Assembly: GCF_963259705.1 (NCBI RefSeq) | Contig: NC_081841.1 | Span: forward strand, 33,321,358-33,385,357 | DNA: 64,000 bases | Source of the DNA: Myotis daubentonii | Lineage: Eukaryota > Chordata > Mammalia > Chiroptera > Vespertilionidae | Reading direction: 5' to 3' | Shown here: piece after piece, positions 10,856-22,775 of the stretch | Layout: every line of letters starts with the position of its first letter | How positions within the stretch are numbered: position 1 is the stretch's first letter | The notes under the pieces: model-generated | The model's input: only the letters and a program-made list of their open reading frames with translations | Told to the model about the DNA's origin: nothing | The model's database searches: none | Made by a program: the position numbers and the translations under genes

Positions 10856-11272
10856 TAGAGACCTGGTGCATGGGTGGGGGCCGGCTGGTTTGCCCTGAAG
10901 GATGTTCTGGATCAGGGTGGGGGTCCCGCTGGGGTGCCTGGCCAGCTTGGGTGAGGGGCTGATGGGTGTTTTCAAGCTGGCCACGGCTGCGGGCTGGAAG
11001 CAGGTATCTGGGATTTATTTATCTTCTATAATTGAAACTTTTCAGCCTTGAGCAGAGCTTAGGGCTGTCAGGGCAGGCAGGAAGATTGGCTTTCTCCATT
11101 GCTGGGGGCAATCCAAGCCTCCTGCTCGCTCCAGCTCTGTGGCCGCCACCATCTTAGTTGGGTTAATTTGCATATTCACTCCTGATTGGCTGGTGGGCAT
11201 TGCTGGTGGGCATGGCTTGTGGGTGTAGCAGAGGTATGATTAATTTGCATGTTTCTCTTTTATTAGATTAGA
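10856..11272 (-). mobile_element. Helitron copy 3 of a tandem
   Basis: Starts directly at the last T after copy 2 with TAGAGACCTGGTGCATGG (the leading C of CTAG is missing or shared) and ends TTTGCATGTTTCTCTTTTAT then TAGATTAGA. The interior differs from copy 2 and resembles the type beginning GTGCATGGGTGGGG seen at 22.8 kb. It contains two ATTTGCAT octamers near its 5' end. Confidence 0.8.
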
Positions 11273-11607
11273 TTATCATTATCATGGTTTGAGGATGATG
11301 TTGCAAGGCATGTGTACATGACAGTGGCATTGTTTACATGAGGCTTACACAGGCATGTAAAAGTACTGATATATGTATGTATATACGTATTATGTATTGC
11401 TTAAGATTTTCAGCACAGCATGACACAATTTTGGCCTGTATTTGTCACTTTAAGGACTGGATATCGACTCAGCCACCTCCCTTCCATGATAGAGCTGCTC
11501 TGACCGCATCAGTGGCATCTTAAGTTGGTTACACACATGCTTTCTCCATAGGCTGGGATGTTACTACTTTGCATTTGATTGGGTACTGGCATGCCATTCA
11601 TATATGA
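11273..11607. other. Spacer between Helitrons
   Basis: 335 bases of unassigned AT-rich sequence between the tandem trio and the fourth Helitron. No gene seen. Confidence 0.5.
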
Positions 11608-11937
11608 CTAGAGAGGCCCGGGGCATGAAATTCATGCACTTGGAAGGGTCCCTCAGCTCTGCCTGCACCCTCTCGCAATCTGGGAGCCCTCAGGGGATGT
11701 CCAACTGATAGCTTAGGCCCGCTCACCTAGGCCGTCAGTCAGAAATCCTTAGTGCTGCCATGGAGGTGGGAGAGGCTCCCGCCACCTCCGCTATGCTTGC
11801 CAGCCATGAGCCTGGGTCAGTGCACACAGGGGGAGTCATTGCGTTGAGCATCTGCCCCCTGGTGGTCAGTGCACGTCATAGTGACCATTAGTTCCGCTGT
11901 TCGGTCAATTTGCATATTAGCCTTTTATTATATTGGA
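11608..11937 (-). mobile_element. Non-autonomous Helitron, 330 bp
   Basis: The plus strand opens A|CTAGAGAGGCCCGGGGCATG with a GCATGAA/TTCATGC hairpin and closes GCCTTTTATTATATTGGA|T. The interior is homologous to copy 2 at 10.5 kb, including CTGCCCCCTGGTGGTCAG at 11852-11869, but the partner arm has decayed. Confidence 0.92.
11852..11865 (-). promoter_or_regulatory. CTCF-like motif in a Helitron
   Basis: Minus-strand CCACCAGGGGGCAG, identical to the motif in the homologous Helitron at 10.76 kb. It shows that the motif belongs to the element family. Confidence 0.4.
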
Positions 11938-13164
11938 TGTCTTTTTTCAAGAAGGCCAGAATGGCTTATCATGCAGGCTGGTGGATCTCTTCTACTACTG
12001 AATTTGGTGATTGCTATTAGAGAAACTTATTTTTTTAAGGCAAAATAATTAACATGCTCTGTTATACAGCACATGTTTAGGATACAGCTCTTTAAACTGG
12101 AAGCAAGGATTTGTTTTTAAGTGAGAAAGGAGAAAGCGATGTTTATGGCATGGTGAACTCTTTCAAAAAGCTTTCTTTTACATTGATGGTATTCCACGGA
12201 TTGTTTTTTTTTTTTTAATAACAAATAGGTAATTATGGTTAAATATCTTAATAACAAGATTTCTATGGTGACTTTTTCATCAGTTCTTAAATGGGACAAC
12301 CCATGAAAATTATTAGGCTATTAGAAATAAGCTAGGTTTTCATTTTTTGCCAAAACAACTGTGAATAACAGTTATACAAACAAAAAAAAAATTGGCAGAA
12401 CAGATTGAAGAAATTATAAGTATGCTAGAGGACACTTTCTATTTCTAGAAGAAAATGTTACTTGTATCCAAGGAGCATTGTTGTGTAGGGTTTGGGTTTC
12501 CTTTCCAAAGAAGTGTGGGCATTTTTTTCATCTCAGCCTACAGAAAAGAGTAGTTCGATGCTGGGGCAACTTAAAAGTTTGCCTTTTTGGATCCAGTATA
12601 AAGATACTGTGGGCCTTCTGGGACATGAGCAGAGCACATTGCTCAGGTCATCTTGACCTCCAGGGATGATGAGTACTGTTTCTCCCAGAAAAGCTATTTC
12701 CCCAGACTCTTCGGTGACAGAATGTTAAAGCAAGTAGGGTCTAGAGAGCTCAAAGATGATCCCACTTATTTTACCATTTGGGAAACTAAATCCCAGAATG
12801 GGAAATTAGTTATTTAGGGTGCATTTGTGGTAGTATTTTCTTTTTAGTAGACCAGGATGCCCCTCGAGTGGTCTCCACCCCTGTTTTAATGCAGAAGGTG
12901 CATCATTGGTAAGATAGCTCCTGTGACCCAGGGCATCAATAAAGATGGCTGGGGAGACAGACAGTACTCCACTGGAACTTGTACATTAGCTCTAAGGATG
13001 AGTGGTCATCTGGGCCATCTCTCAGGTTGGAATTGCTCAGGTATGAGATTCTTATTCAGAGTCCCCTTGTCTGCTTATATTGAGCTTTCTCATAGCCTTA
13101 TGGAAAACAAATTGTCCATCAGAGGCTCATGATCTGTATACCATTCAATAGGAGCCACCCCTTT
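11938..13164. other. Unique sequence
   Basis: No gene. A poly-T run lies at about 12199-12216. The stretch near 12765-12810 is faintly MIR-like but too diverged to call. Confidence 0.45.
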
Positions 13165-13290
13165 ATTCATTCACTGCAGTATCCATGCATTCATTTACAG
13201 ATAGTCATTCACCACCGACCCTATGCCAAGCACTGTGTGTAGCACTGGGAAAGCAGCACCTACTGCTCTTGTCTTCACTGTGTGTGACAA
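13165..13290 (-). mobile_element. L2 3'-end fragment
   Basis: ATTCATTCACTGC... followed by CCTATGCCAAGCACTGTGTG and TAGCACTGGGAAAGCAGCAC is the antisense of the L2 LINE 3' terminus. Confidence 0.6.
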
Positions 13291-14961
13291 ATGGAAAAAA
13301 TGTTTAACCCTGGTCAAATTCCCAATATATAAATGTCTTATTCTACCATCTAACTTGCCTTTTCACCCTCCTGACATTGTTTGATGAAGATAAATTCATA
13401 ATTTTTATAAAAATATGTTATTAACCTTTTCTTTTATGCTTAGTGATTTTTAAAATGTCAAAGAAATGGCCACTGGTGAAATACCCAGTATGGATAGTGG
13501 TGAGCCTGAATAAGCCTTGGAAGGTGACAGATAAACCGGTATCTATGGCAGCTGAAAGGCTTTCTCAGGATTGAACCCTATTTGCTGAACTTTTGTCCCA
13601 TTTCCTACTGTATTTAGTCAAACTGGTTCTAATGCTTAGTTCAGGGATACATAGATTTTTAAAATTGTGATATCAGATCACACTTTAGTTTGCATATAAC
13701 TCTTACCAGTTCTGTAAAAGTGCTATATGTGTTGTTTGAAATTAATTACAGTTGAATCAATCACATTTGAGGATTTTTGCATCTCTTGAAACAATGAATG
13801 TCTCCTACAGGGTGTTAAGAAACAAGGGGTTTAATCACTTACAGCCTTTTCTCACCTTTAAGCATGCTGCAGATTCAAAGTATATCTCGGCAGTAAAATT
13901 TAGATTTTGGCTCACAATCTTAAAAAAAAAAGAAGTGTCTCATCCCACCATCTGACAGTGCTTCAAGCTATTAATAGCCTGATCCTTGTATACTTGGTTT
14001 TCTGATATTTTTAGAGTCTGCATTGGAGTGCATTAAATTGTTTCATCTCTTTTCTTAAAAAAGTAATTATTGAGACTAGATTCTGCCAACAACATCTTGC
14101 AAAATAAAATAATAGCTTGGGATTGTTTTGAACTACAATATTATTATTGTATGAAGTATTTTTAGTGATTTATTTCATGAAAACAGAGTGTTCTATGTAG
14201 CCCATCATTACATTAGTTGATGTTAACTGTACTTTCCTTAAAATTGCCCTTGTAGGGGGTACAGAATGCATATTTTCTTTCAACAAGGGAATATAAAACA
14301 CTCAAAAGTCAAATCAAGAGAAAACCACTTCGGGAAATGATTACAGTCAAAGGTATGGAATTACACCCACTTCACTAATTACTGCTAATCTAATTTTATT
14401 TTTAGCCCCTAAGACAATAAAAACTCACTTCTCCTCAATGACCTACATGAAGTCATTTTACAATCCCAATGAAAGTAACCTGGTAATAGTGTCAAAGACA
14501 AGGAGAATCTACCTTTGGAATAAAATCCTTTCATCTGAATTCCTAGTTAGAGCACATCACCTCTTCAGAACATTTATGCCACCCTGGGATGTATGATGTT
14601 AATAGGCCTGTACGCCAGTCCCTCAGACCTGGCTCCAGACGGCAGTTGAGGCATAGAGAAAAGGACGCTGGGGTTAAGAAGGGTAAAGTCCCCTACCCAC
14701 TATGAGTCAGGGACACCTGTCTGAGATCTGACCTATGAGGTTGCTTTTGAGTTAGCCCTCTGAGGATTCAGAAATTTCAATTAAGCTTTCCTGAGCCACA
14801 GCATAAATGGTCTAGGTCTTCAAAAGATTCTTGTCTAAGTTAGTTATTTCTTAGGGCAATTGATAATAAAATCAACCCAGATGAAGCTTCCTTGGTCCTC
14901 TTTTCTTCTTTTTGCATCCCTTCTCTGTAAGTATTATCTCCAGCCCAGGCCTCGTCTAAGC
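13291..14961. other. AT-rich unique sequence with a possible conserved block
   Basis: No gene or named repeat. About 14120-14420 is rich in clustered homeodomain-type sites (ACTAATTACTGCTAATCTAA) and looks unlike decayed transposons. It is a candidate conserved non-coding element by composition only. Confidence 0.35.
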
Positions 14962-14972
14962 CCAGAGAGGTT

Positions 14973-15193
14973 TTTTATTATTTTTTTTAATATATTTTAT
15001 TGATTTCTTAGAGGAAGGGGGAGGGATAGAGAGTCAGAAACATCGATGAGAGAGAAACATTGATCAGCTGCCTCCTGCACATTCCCTACTGGGGATGTGC
15101 CTGCAACCAAGGTACATGCCCTTGACCGGAATCGAACCTGGGACCCTTGAGTCCGCAGGCCGATGCTCTATCCACTGAGCCAAACCGGTTAGG
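14973..15193 (-). mobile_element. Ves SINE, full length
   Basis: Minus strand: GGCCTAACCGGTTTGGCTCA, a B box GGTTCGATTCCGG, the GGAGGCAGCTGATCAATG body and an A-rich tail that appears as T-rich sequence at the left. An 11-base target duplication, CCAGAGAGGTT, is present at 14962-14972 and 15194-15204. Confidence 0.95.
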
Positions 15194-15204
15194 CCAGAGA
15201 GGTT

Positions 15205-15839
15205 ATTTTAATAGCCTCTTGAACACCTCTATCTACAAGCTAACTACACAGTATTTTAAAAATTAACTTATTATTCTGATTAATAGCACCTTACAAAAGT
15301 TCAAACATTGTAGTGTAATGAATATTGTATATTTTTTCTATGTACTTTTACTTTATATTTTCTAATGCCCACTATATACTTTTTTTTTCTGGCCTAAGAA
15401 AACAAAAACCAAAAAGCCCCCACCTGACTTCCAGGTCTCCAAATCCTATGCAACTGCCTTTCCCAATACCAGGAACACATTTTCTCCATCACTGTTCTGT
15501 GTGTGTGTGTTTAAATTGCTTTCCTTCAAATTTTAGCCAAATTTTCTCCTTTCTCATCTTAATTTCAAAGGAATTAAATGCTTCCTCTTGGGTTCCGAAA
15601 CTTATTTTTGAAGCCCTGCATTTAGTACTAATAGGTTTAACCATAAGTGTGTGTCCATGTGTGTATGCATGTGTATCTGTATTAGCATTCCTAGCCATCT
15701 TAAACTACTCAAAACTTAATTTTAACCCTAAATAATATTAAAAATATAGTTCTTCAGTTTCACTATCACTTGTAAATATTGGCTAGGGTTATGATCATTG
15801 CAAAAAGTTCTGTTGGATAGACCTGCCTACAAAGTGAGC
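15205..15839. other. AT-rich unique sequence
   Basis: Unassigned. It includes two short TG runs (about 15500 and 15648-15680). The open frame near 15325-15735 is not recognisable as a protein. Confidence 0.45.
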
Positions 15840-15925
15840 AATGTGGGCAGACAGTATTTCCCAAAAATACCACAGTGGTTGGTACACAAGAGATATTCAG
15901 TGATTGTTGATTGAATAAAGAAACA
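15840..15925 (+). mobile_element. L2 3'-end fragment
   Basis: CACAGTGGTTGGTACACAAG, then AGATATTCAGTGATTGTTG and ATTGAATAAAG matches the L2 terminus in sense orientation. Confidence 0.5.
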
Positions 15926-16195
15926 TAGTTTTATAATGCTAATATATAGCAAGCAAATAATAAATAGTTACTAATGGAGGAATGTAATGAATAATTACCT
16001 AAAATATTGCTTACTTTATTCCTGATTTTTAATCCTATTCTCTGTTTTGATGTCCTCTAGATGATCGCTTCTTTCTTTGTTATGAAAATGTCATTAGCTT
16101 AGAAAAATTTCAAAACTGAACGTAAAACTTAATGTCTGAATGACATTAACTTAAAAAAAAATTAGGACATTTTACGACAAATTGGAAGAAATCAG

Positions 16196-16505
16196 GCAGG
16201 TAATACCTCTTTTGATTGTGCTTCACTATTGAGCAGCACAAAAATTACGTTTTTGTCAAATTGAAGGTTTGTGGCAACACTACATGGAGAAAATCTGTTG
16301 GTGCCATTTTTCTATATTAGCATTTTTAGCAAAGTACGTATATTGTTTTTAGACATAATGTTATTGCACATTTAATATATACTAGTATAGTATAAACATT
16401 TTATGTACTGGGAAATAAAAAAAAATATGTGCAATTCACTTTATTGCAATATTTGCTTTAGTATGGTCATTGCAACCAAACCTGTAATATATCTGGGGTG
16501 TACCT
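16196..16505 (+). mobile_element. Tigger-type (Tc1/mariner) internally deleted element
   Basis: The left part reads TTGTGCTTCACTATTGAGCA, AATTGAAGGTTTGTGGCAAC and GGTGCCATTTTTCTATAT. The right part reads TTAGACATAATGTTATTGCA and CACTTTATTGCAATATTTGC, with an end complementary to AGGTACACCCCAGATATATT. These are the two ends of a Tigger1-like element joined without the transposase gene, giving an old MITE of about 310 bases. Confidence 0.85.
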
Positions 16506-16902
16506 ATAAGTAAAAGAATAATATTTGTAAATACAGGTGGTTCTGGAAGTTTAAAGTAAGTTAGCCTAAACAAAAGTTCCCAGATAATGCAGCAAATTTC
16601 AGAGTCAATAGCAGAAATCCACTCAAATACATAAATATTTGCTCACTTTCATAATGAAATTTGTAGATAGAGATTGAGAAACAAACCCTGGTGGTGACAT
16701 GGTCATTTTACCATTTGTTGATTGACAAAGAATTACATTCAAATGTAAGAGCAGTGATGGTCTCAAGCTGCCAGTGTGCACAATGCTGCAGCTACTAGAG
16801 TCAGCACGCGAGAAAACCAGTGCTTGCATCCTATATGTTCATAAACGTAATGCAAACCTTGGCAGAAAATTATAAAGGATGTGGAAGTATAAGATAGAAA
16901 AA
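16506..16902. other. Unique sequence
   Basis: No gene or repeat recognised. Confidence 0.45.
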
Positions 16903-17080
16903 GACCCTGGACAGTCTGGCTCAGTAGTTGAGTGTCAACCTATGACCCAGAAGGTCACGGTTTGATTCCTGGTCAGGGCACATAGCAATGATTCTCTCTC
17001 ATCATTGATGTTTCTATCTCTCTCTCCCCCTCCCTTCCTCTCTGAAATCAACAAAGATATATTAAAAAATGATTATAAAA
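16903..17080 (+). mobile_element. Ves-like SINE with internal deletion
   Basis: ACCCTGGACAGTCTGGCTCA, a weak B box GGTTTGATTCCTGG, then a direct jump from GGTCAGGGCACAT to GCAATGATTCTCTCTCATCA. The usual middle segment is absent. The head carries TGACCCAGAAGGTCACGG, the older subfamily form rather than the TCGGCCTGCGGACTGAAGG form. Confidence 0.88.
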
Positions 17081-17104
17081 AAAGAAAATGCCCATAGCCT
17101 TATA

Positions 17105-17245
17105 GTCACCTGTACCATGAGGATATATAATATTAATAGTAGTTATCTCAATTGTGGCTGTAAAAATTAAGATAATTCATGTTAAATCTGAAATGTAAGA
17201 GGTGCTTAGTAAATAAGCTTTGCTTGTTATTACTGTGCCATCTCT
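17105..17245 (+). mobile_element. MIR fragment
   Basis: GTCACCTGTACCATGAGGAT, a TAATAGTAGTTATCTCA stretch, AAAATTAAGATAATTCATGT and GAGGTGCTTAGTAAATAAGC match the 3' half of MIR. Confidence 0.6.
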
Positions 17246-17669
17246 GTTCACATGTTAGTCTCAGTTTGGCTCTCTAGCAGCAAAGGTGCTGCAGGAAACA
17301 AGGTGGTACAGTGGGCATCTGTGGGTCGATCCACAGGAGAGAGATGTCCCAGTCAGAGCATGAGAGATGCAATGTTTACACCAGGCTTCCTTCAGTCACT
17401 GGATAAGGGCTGCCCCCAGGGTCTGTGTATTTCCAGGCACGTCTAGCAAAGCAGGCTCTGCAGCCAGCCCAGAGTAGCCTTTCACCACAGACGAAGGTGC
17501 TGGCTTGGGGAAGGAAAGGACACAGGAGGAATCGAGCACAAAATATTTAGGGATCCAAGGGATACGAATGGAGTGTCCACTACAATGTATCCCTTCTACT
17601 TTCTTTTCTATACTCGCTTATTTTGGCTGCTTGGTTGTTTACATAGTTAAAAGAACAGTTTAAGATACA
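17246..17669. other. Unique sequence
   Basis: No gene or repeat recognised. Confidence 0.45.
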
Positions 17670-17790
17670 CTGGACTATAATCTCCAGAAGGGAAGAGATT
17701 TTCTTTTTGGTTTGTAGTCATTCCCGTAGACTTAGAATAATGCTTGGTGCATGGTCAGCACCTATATTTGTTTAATGAATATAAGTTCTA
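17670..17790 (+). mobile_element. L2 3'-end fragment
   Basis: CTCCAGAAGGGAAGAGATTT, AATAATGCTTGGTGCATGGT and GTTTAATGAATATAAG follow the L2 3' terminus. Confidence 0.6.
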
Positions 17791-18889
17791 TCATTTAATA
17801 TTACATTGTGAGAATTTTTTCCTGACAATATAATTTTTATTTTTGAAATTTCTTCATATTCATAGGGCAAATGTACCTGATTCATGTAACATTTATGTTT
17901 TATGTCGTTTTTAATATTATAAATAATGTTTTCTCAGACTTCTTTTTATATATATTTTTTTGCTGCTTCATGATTATTTTCTCACAACAGATTCATAGAA
18001 ATAAAAACATTGGGTGAAATAGTATCCTTGATTTTATTTTAAATGCTTTTTCTTTTTTCAGATATTTTGACAGGCATAACTAACCATATTGACCCTGAAC
18101 TAAGTCTTTGGCAGCTAAAAATAATATTAGGCAGATCTTATTTTTAACTCAGTTGATGTTCTGTAAACCAATAAAGTTGTCAGAACTTTTGGTCAAAAGC
18201 GAGTGTTGCACTTTCAACATATGATGTATTTGGATCAAATATGACATGTTTTAATGACCATTAAATGGTGGGACCAAATGCCAGGTAGGGCTCTGTCCAC
18301 AGGCATCAAAGTCACACAGACCAGCAGCTCAGTGTCCCTGAACTGGTTGTATGAAGAGGTCCGCTGACACCTGAAGCACACGCGCTTCCTGCTTGATGAG
18401 CATAGAAGGGTAGTATTGCATATTTGAAAGTGCTGGAGGCTTGGGTCCCTGAAGTCAGAAGTGTGTGATTGGCTGATTATACACCGACTCTCTTCTTTTG
18501 ATAGTGGCTGCCAGATACCACTTGCAGGGTTTGCATTCTGCCACCTTCCCCACCAGGTCAGCATGACGTTTTTGTTCAAAGGGACTCATCCATCTCTGAT
18601 TGCTGCACACCGCTGGGCTCTGGGGGCTTCAACCCTTTCCGCATCTACTGGGATCGCTGAGCTGTTTCATTTCCTTCCCAGTATATGCTTCCATTCATTC
18701 AACAATATAGACACATTTCTGTGAGTTGCATGTCAGATATTCGACCCCCAGCAAAATCAGGCATGCTGCATTAAAGAACAAAAGCTACTTACACTAAGAA
18801 ACGTAGACTAGATTTTTCTGGGCACTACTAGACAAATTAACTAGTTTCTTTTATTTCACCAAGACTTTTTACTTTTCAGAATCGAACTA
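17791..18889. other. Unique sequence
   Basis: No gene. The open frame of about 114 codons on the minus strand near 18235-18579 has no recognisable features and no coding context. Confidence 0.4.
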
Positions 18890-18995
18890 ATTTCTATTTT
18901 GACGTCTTTGAGAATAGGAACTCTCATACACCATTTTTATGCCTCCATGCAAACATATAAGCATGCATAGTGTTTGGTATATGAGAAGCTCCTTC
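18890..18995 (+). mobile_element. L2 3'-end fragment, weak
   Basis: TTTGAGAATAGGAACTCTCA and GCATAGTGTTTGGTATATGA are L2-like; strongly diverged. Confidence 0.4.
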
Positions 18996-21029
18996 TAAAT
19001 ACCTTTGGATTTCAATGAAAACAGGTTAATTATAGTTTTTTATGTGGTAAGAGAAATTGGGTTTCTTTGTGAAATGTGGGCAAAACAGCCAGCTGGATGG
19101 CTGATGTTTTTCACTTCTCAGAGAGCTCTGGCTCTGTGTGGAGAAGACTTTGGTCTCTCAGGTCTGACTCCATCTGCAGCCTCTGAGCACACGATCAATT
19201 GCCCCTTTCAACCAGCTTAGAAAAGGCGCATGAAGCTGAGGCCAAGCTCCGCTCTTAGATTGCTTTATGGCATTCTTCCCTTTCTCTGCACTGGTTGTCA
19301 GTATGTACTTGCTCTAAGCTTAAATAAACCTCTCCTTTGCTTATAAGAAGTCATGTACAGTATATTGTGTTTCTCAAGGGTAATATTCATCCTTCTGGAT
19401 AAATTCCCCAAATGAGAGAACTGTCAACATCTGTTTCTGGCAGGCTAAGAAAGAGAAGGGATGTCGGAGCCAGCAACGTGCTTCCTGTGGGAATAATTTT
19501 GGGTTTGCACACCTCCTTGACTGTTAATTTATAAACATGCTAATCATATTATTATTCCCATCAAAAAATTTCATGCCAGTTGTGAGCAGCCTTAGAAAAA
19601 AATATATCGTACATGTAAAGTCAAAGTCTCAAGCTTCCATTAAGTGGACTGGAGTTCAAGGAACACTTAGCAAAGATTTTATTGTGTGTTACGCATTTAA
19701 AAATCTAAAATGTCTACAAGTAGCAGAAATAAAGTTTTGTACTATAGATGCAAAATAATTTAACGTATTCCCCACTTTTCCAGAGATGAGAAAACCCAAC
19801 CAGATGTGGGTGGCAGCTAATAGGACTGGTTAGGCAGGGGCCAGGAAGCCGGGTGTGCAAGGTACAACCTGAGCATTGAGGGCCAGATGACTGCTGAATC
19901 GCGAGAAAGCCAGGAATCTGAAATCCAGGGCATTAGGCCATAGGCATGGAGTTTGCAGGTCTTGCAAGCCAAGAGAAAGCCAAAAGGGAAGAAGCTCAGG
20001 AACCAGTCAGGGAAGGTTGGGGCAGGCAGTCTTCCTAGAGATGAAGCGATAGGGGAAGTAAGGGAGTTTGACGCTGTGCAAGGTTGTAACTGAATTAGAA
20101 AATCAGGCCGATCCTCGCCTGGTGAATTTTGCTTTTCTAATTGCTTCCATAGATCTCACTGGGCACGGATCATAAGAGTGCAAAGGAAACAGTGGCAGCC
20201 AGAGAGAAAGTCAAATGCTCCTTGGTAGATGTCAGGGCTAGGAACTAGAGGTAGTGGGAGAGGGCCAGACCTGGAGAATAAAGTTTTTTGGAGAAGGACT
20301 CAGCAGCTGGGACATCCAAAAAGATGGCAGAGCCAGCTGTCCAGGGGTTTTGGCAACAGGTAGAAGCTAAATGTCCAGGCAGGCAGGTGGTTGGCAAAAT
20401 TGGTGGCCGGAGGTGAACAATAGGTGGCTCCCTGGCAGGTGGGCAGATCACAGGATGAGGGCATGTTGGCAGCAGCAGATAGGGTCCCATGATGCCATGA
20501 GGAATGGGGTTCACATGGAGGCTTTTGTCTTTAAAACAATAGGGCTGGCAAGCAGGAAAACAGGACAGAAATGAGAGGGACCTGATTTCCACAGCCAGGG
20601 CACAAAGCTTGCCTAGACCCTGGGAATCCGGAGAAAGAAGTGTTTAAGATCAGAGAGGTACTTAAGGAGGCAAACTTGATGTAAAGTCTCAGCACTGGGG
20701 ATGCTTATATGTCTTATATCCAAGGACCAAGGGGATCAAAGAGACTATAACAAGATGTACATTTTGGTTGTGAGAGCCTATGGTGGTGAGGATGAAAAAA
20801 TAAAATAGTGAAGTGGTCCAGACATAGAGTTGGAAAATGCAGGATGTAGGGAGTGTGAGAGTACTCACAGATCTAACCTGGACCTACAGTCATGAGGAAG
20901 TCCTTATAATACCTTCTCCAATAATGGTGTCCTCCCTGCTGGGAAATCCAAAAAGATGTTTGGGTTTGTCGCAGTAGATGCCTAGGAATTAGTAGGAGCC
21001 CAGGAATGTGTGTATTCCCAATGCTGTTT
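18996..21029. other. Unassigned sequence, purine-rich in the middle
   Basis: About 19780-20830 is rich in AGG/CAGG words and could be a decayed LTR or LINE body, but I recognise no family. The interval 20360-20450 shows loose CAGGCAGGTGG-type repetition. No gene. Confidence 0.35.
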
Positions 21030-21271
21030 TCCAGTTGGTACCTGTATAATTTATACTGCTGGTGATGTTTTTTCAAAAGTGTCCTCAAACTCTTGCATGC
21101 TCCTCCTATGAAGAGGTGGAGCCTACTTCTTCGCCCCTTGAATATGGGTGGCCTTAGAGACTTGCTTCTAAAGAGCAGAATGTAAAGGAAGTGACCCCAC
21201 ATGATTTGTGCTGCTAACTTCTGCCTCTCTCTCTTGGAACTCCTGCCTTTGGAATCTATCCAAGGATGTGA

Positions 21272-21340
21272 AACTCAAAGGTTCACACGGGCCAAATAAA
21301 CAGGGCATGCAGCCCACAGGCTGCGAGTTTGACATGCTTG
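21272..21340 (-). mobile_element. Small hAT-like fragment nested in the LTR
   Basis: The minus strand reads GTCAAACTCGCAGCCTGTGG then a TTTATTTGGCCCGTGTGAA-type end. This is the GGCCCG/GCAGCC-rich terminus seen in mammalian and bat hAT families. It breaks the homology of the surrounding MLT1-like LTR. Confidence 0.5.
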
Positions 21341-21539
21341 CTCTGTGCTGTGAAGGCCAGGTAACAGGGAGAGGCTGTTTGATCAGCAGCCCCCACTGAG
21401 GTCTCAGCTGACAGCTAATGTCCACAACCAGACATGAGTGAGGAAGTCTGAGATGACTCCAGACCCAGCTACCATCTGATTTCAGTAACACGTCAGACCT
21501 AGTCAGACCTGCATAGCTGGGTTTAGTTAACACCAAAAC

Positions 21540-21600
21540 CATGAGGTGGTGGTGATGATGAGGATGAGGATGAGAGGATGAGGATGAAGATAAAGATAAA
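21540..21600. repeat. (GATGAG)-type impure repeat
   Basis: GGTGGTGGTGATGATGAGG grading into GATGAG and GATAAA units, inside the LTR. Confidence 0.8.
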
Positions 21601-21665
21601 TAGCTGTTGTTTGACACCATTAAATTTGTGGTAATATGTTCCTACAGCAGTAGATGACTAGGAAT

Positions 21666-22139
21666 GATTTTGGTACCTGAAACTAGTCCCAAACTGCTAC
21701 TGTAACAAAAACTGAAATACTTGGCCGTGGCTTTCGGACTGGACTGAGGACAGATGCTACAACGGCTTTGAAGAGGCCATAGTGATGGATTAAAGGAAAG
21801 TGAGGAAAAGATGGTTGGAAACTGAAGGCAAGGAGAGACATTTGTTAGATACTGTTAGAATTTTAACAGCACTGTTGCCTACAGTAAGCTGGTTAAAGCG
21901 GATGATTTAGCTAGAGATTTCCAGGCAGAATGTTGATGGTGCCTCCTCCTTTGTTCTTGCTGCATATTAGAAGATGACTTGAACTGAAAATAAATAGTTA
22001 AATATAATATCATTGTGCCAGGGCTCACTGGGTTAAAAAATAAAGCTTCCCCCCCCCCCTCATTCGTACCCTCTACAGAATAAAAACAATCTTTCTGGCC
22101 TATTTTTCAACCATAAAATGATACTATTCAAATTTCCTA
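21666..22139. other. Unique sequence
   Basis: No gene. A C10 run is at about 22050-22060. Confidence 0.45.
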
Positions 22140-22775
22140 ATTGAGTATGAGGATAGCTTGTTTTCTTTAGATGCTCTTTATCAGATCAAGGAAGTTTCCT
22201 TCTACTCCTAGTCTGCTGATGGATGCTGTATTTTGTCTAATATATTGTCTGCATCTATTGAGATAATTATGCTTTTTGGTTTGGATATTTTGTTTTGTGC
22301 TTTTAGTTTGCTAATAGGTGAATTACATTGAATTATTTCCAGATGTTAAATCAACCTTGCAGTCTTAAGATAAACCCAACTCGATCATGTTGCATTATTC
22401 TTTACTATATAAGTTGTTGCATTCAACTGTGTGAAATTATGTTACAGATTTTTGTGTCTATATTATTCAGGGTGATGGTTCCATAGTTTCTGTCTCTTGT
22501 GATTTTTTACTGGTTATTTTATCAGGGTAATCTGGAATCATAACCTGTACTGGGAAGTGATCCCTGTTCCTTTCTTTTCTGAAAGAGTTTGTATACAATT
22601 TGTATTACTTCTTCCTTAACCCTTTAGTAAAATTTATCAATAAAGCCATCTGAACCTACAGTTTCTTAGTGAGATCCATAATTACAAATTTAATAGGTGA
22701 AAAATTGTTCAGGTGATTTAATTCCTCTTTTTTAATTTTTTTCTGATTATAGTTTACATTCAATATTATTTTGTA

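Larger units (their letters stand above)
21030..21665 (+). mobile_element. MLT1-like LTR (ERVL-MaLR)
   Basis: CTCCTCCTATGAAGAGGTGG, CTTGAATATGGGTGGCCTTA, CAGAATGTAAAGGAAGTGAC and CTCTCTCTCTTGGAACTCCT appear in the order of an MLT1 LTR. The stretch near 21597-21660 (AATAGCTGTTGTTTGACACC, CAGCAGTAGATGACTAG) fits its polyadenylation region and end. It is interrupted by a short hAT piece. No internal retroviral genes are attached. Confidence 0.7.

Noticed and set aside
15325..15735. 136-codon plus-strand frame
   Set aside because: Hydrophobic low-complexity translation of T-rich DNA with a TG run; no family recognised.
21168..21620. 150-codon minus-strand frame
   Set aside because: It runs antisense through the MLT1-like LTR, the nested hAT piece and a GATGAG repeat (His/Ser-rich start), so it is a chance frame.
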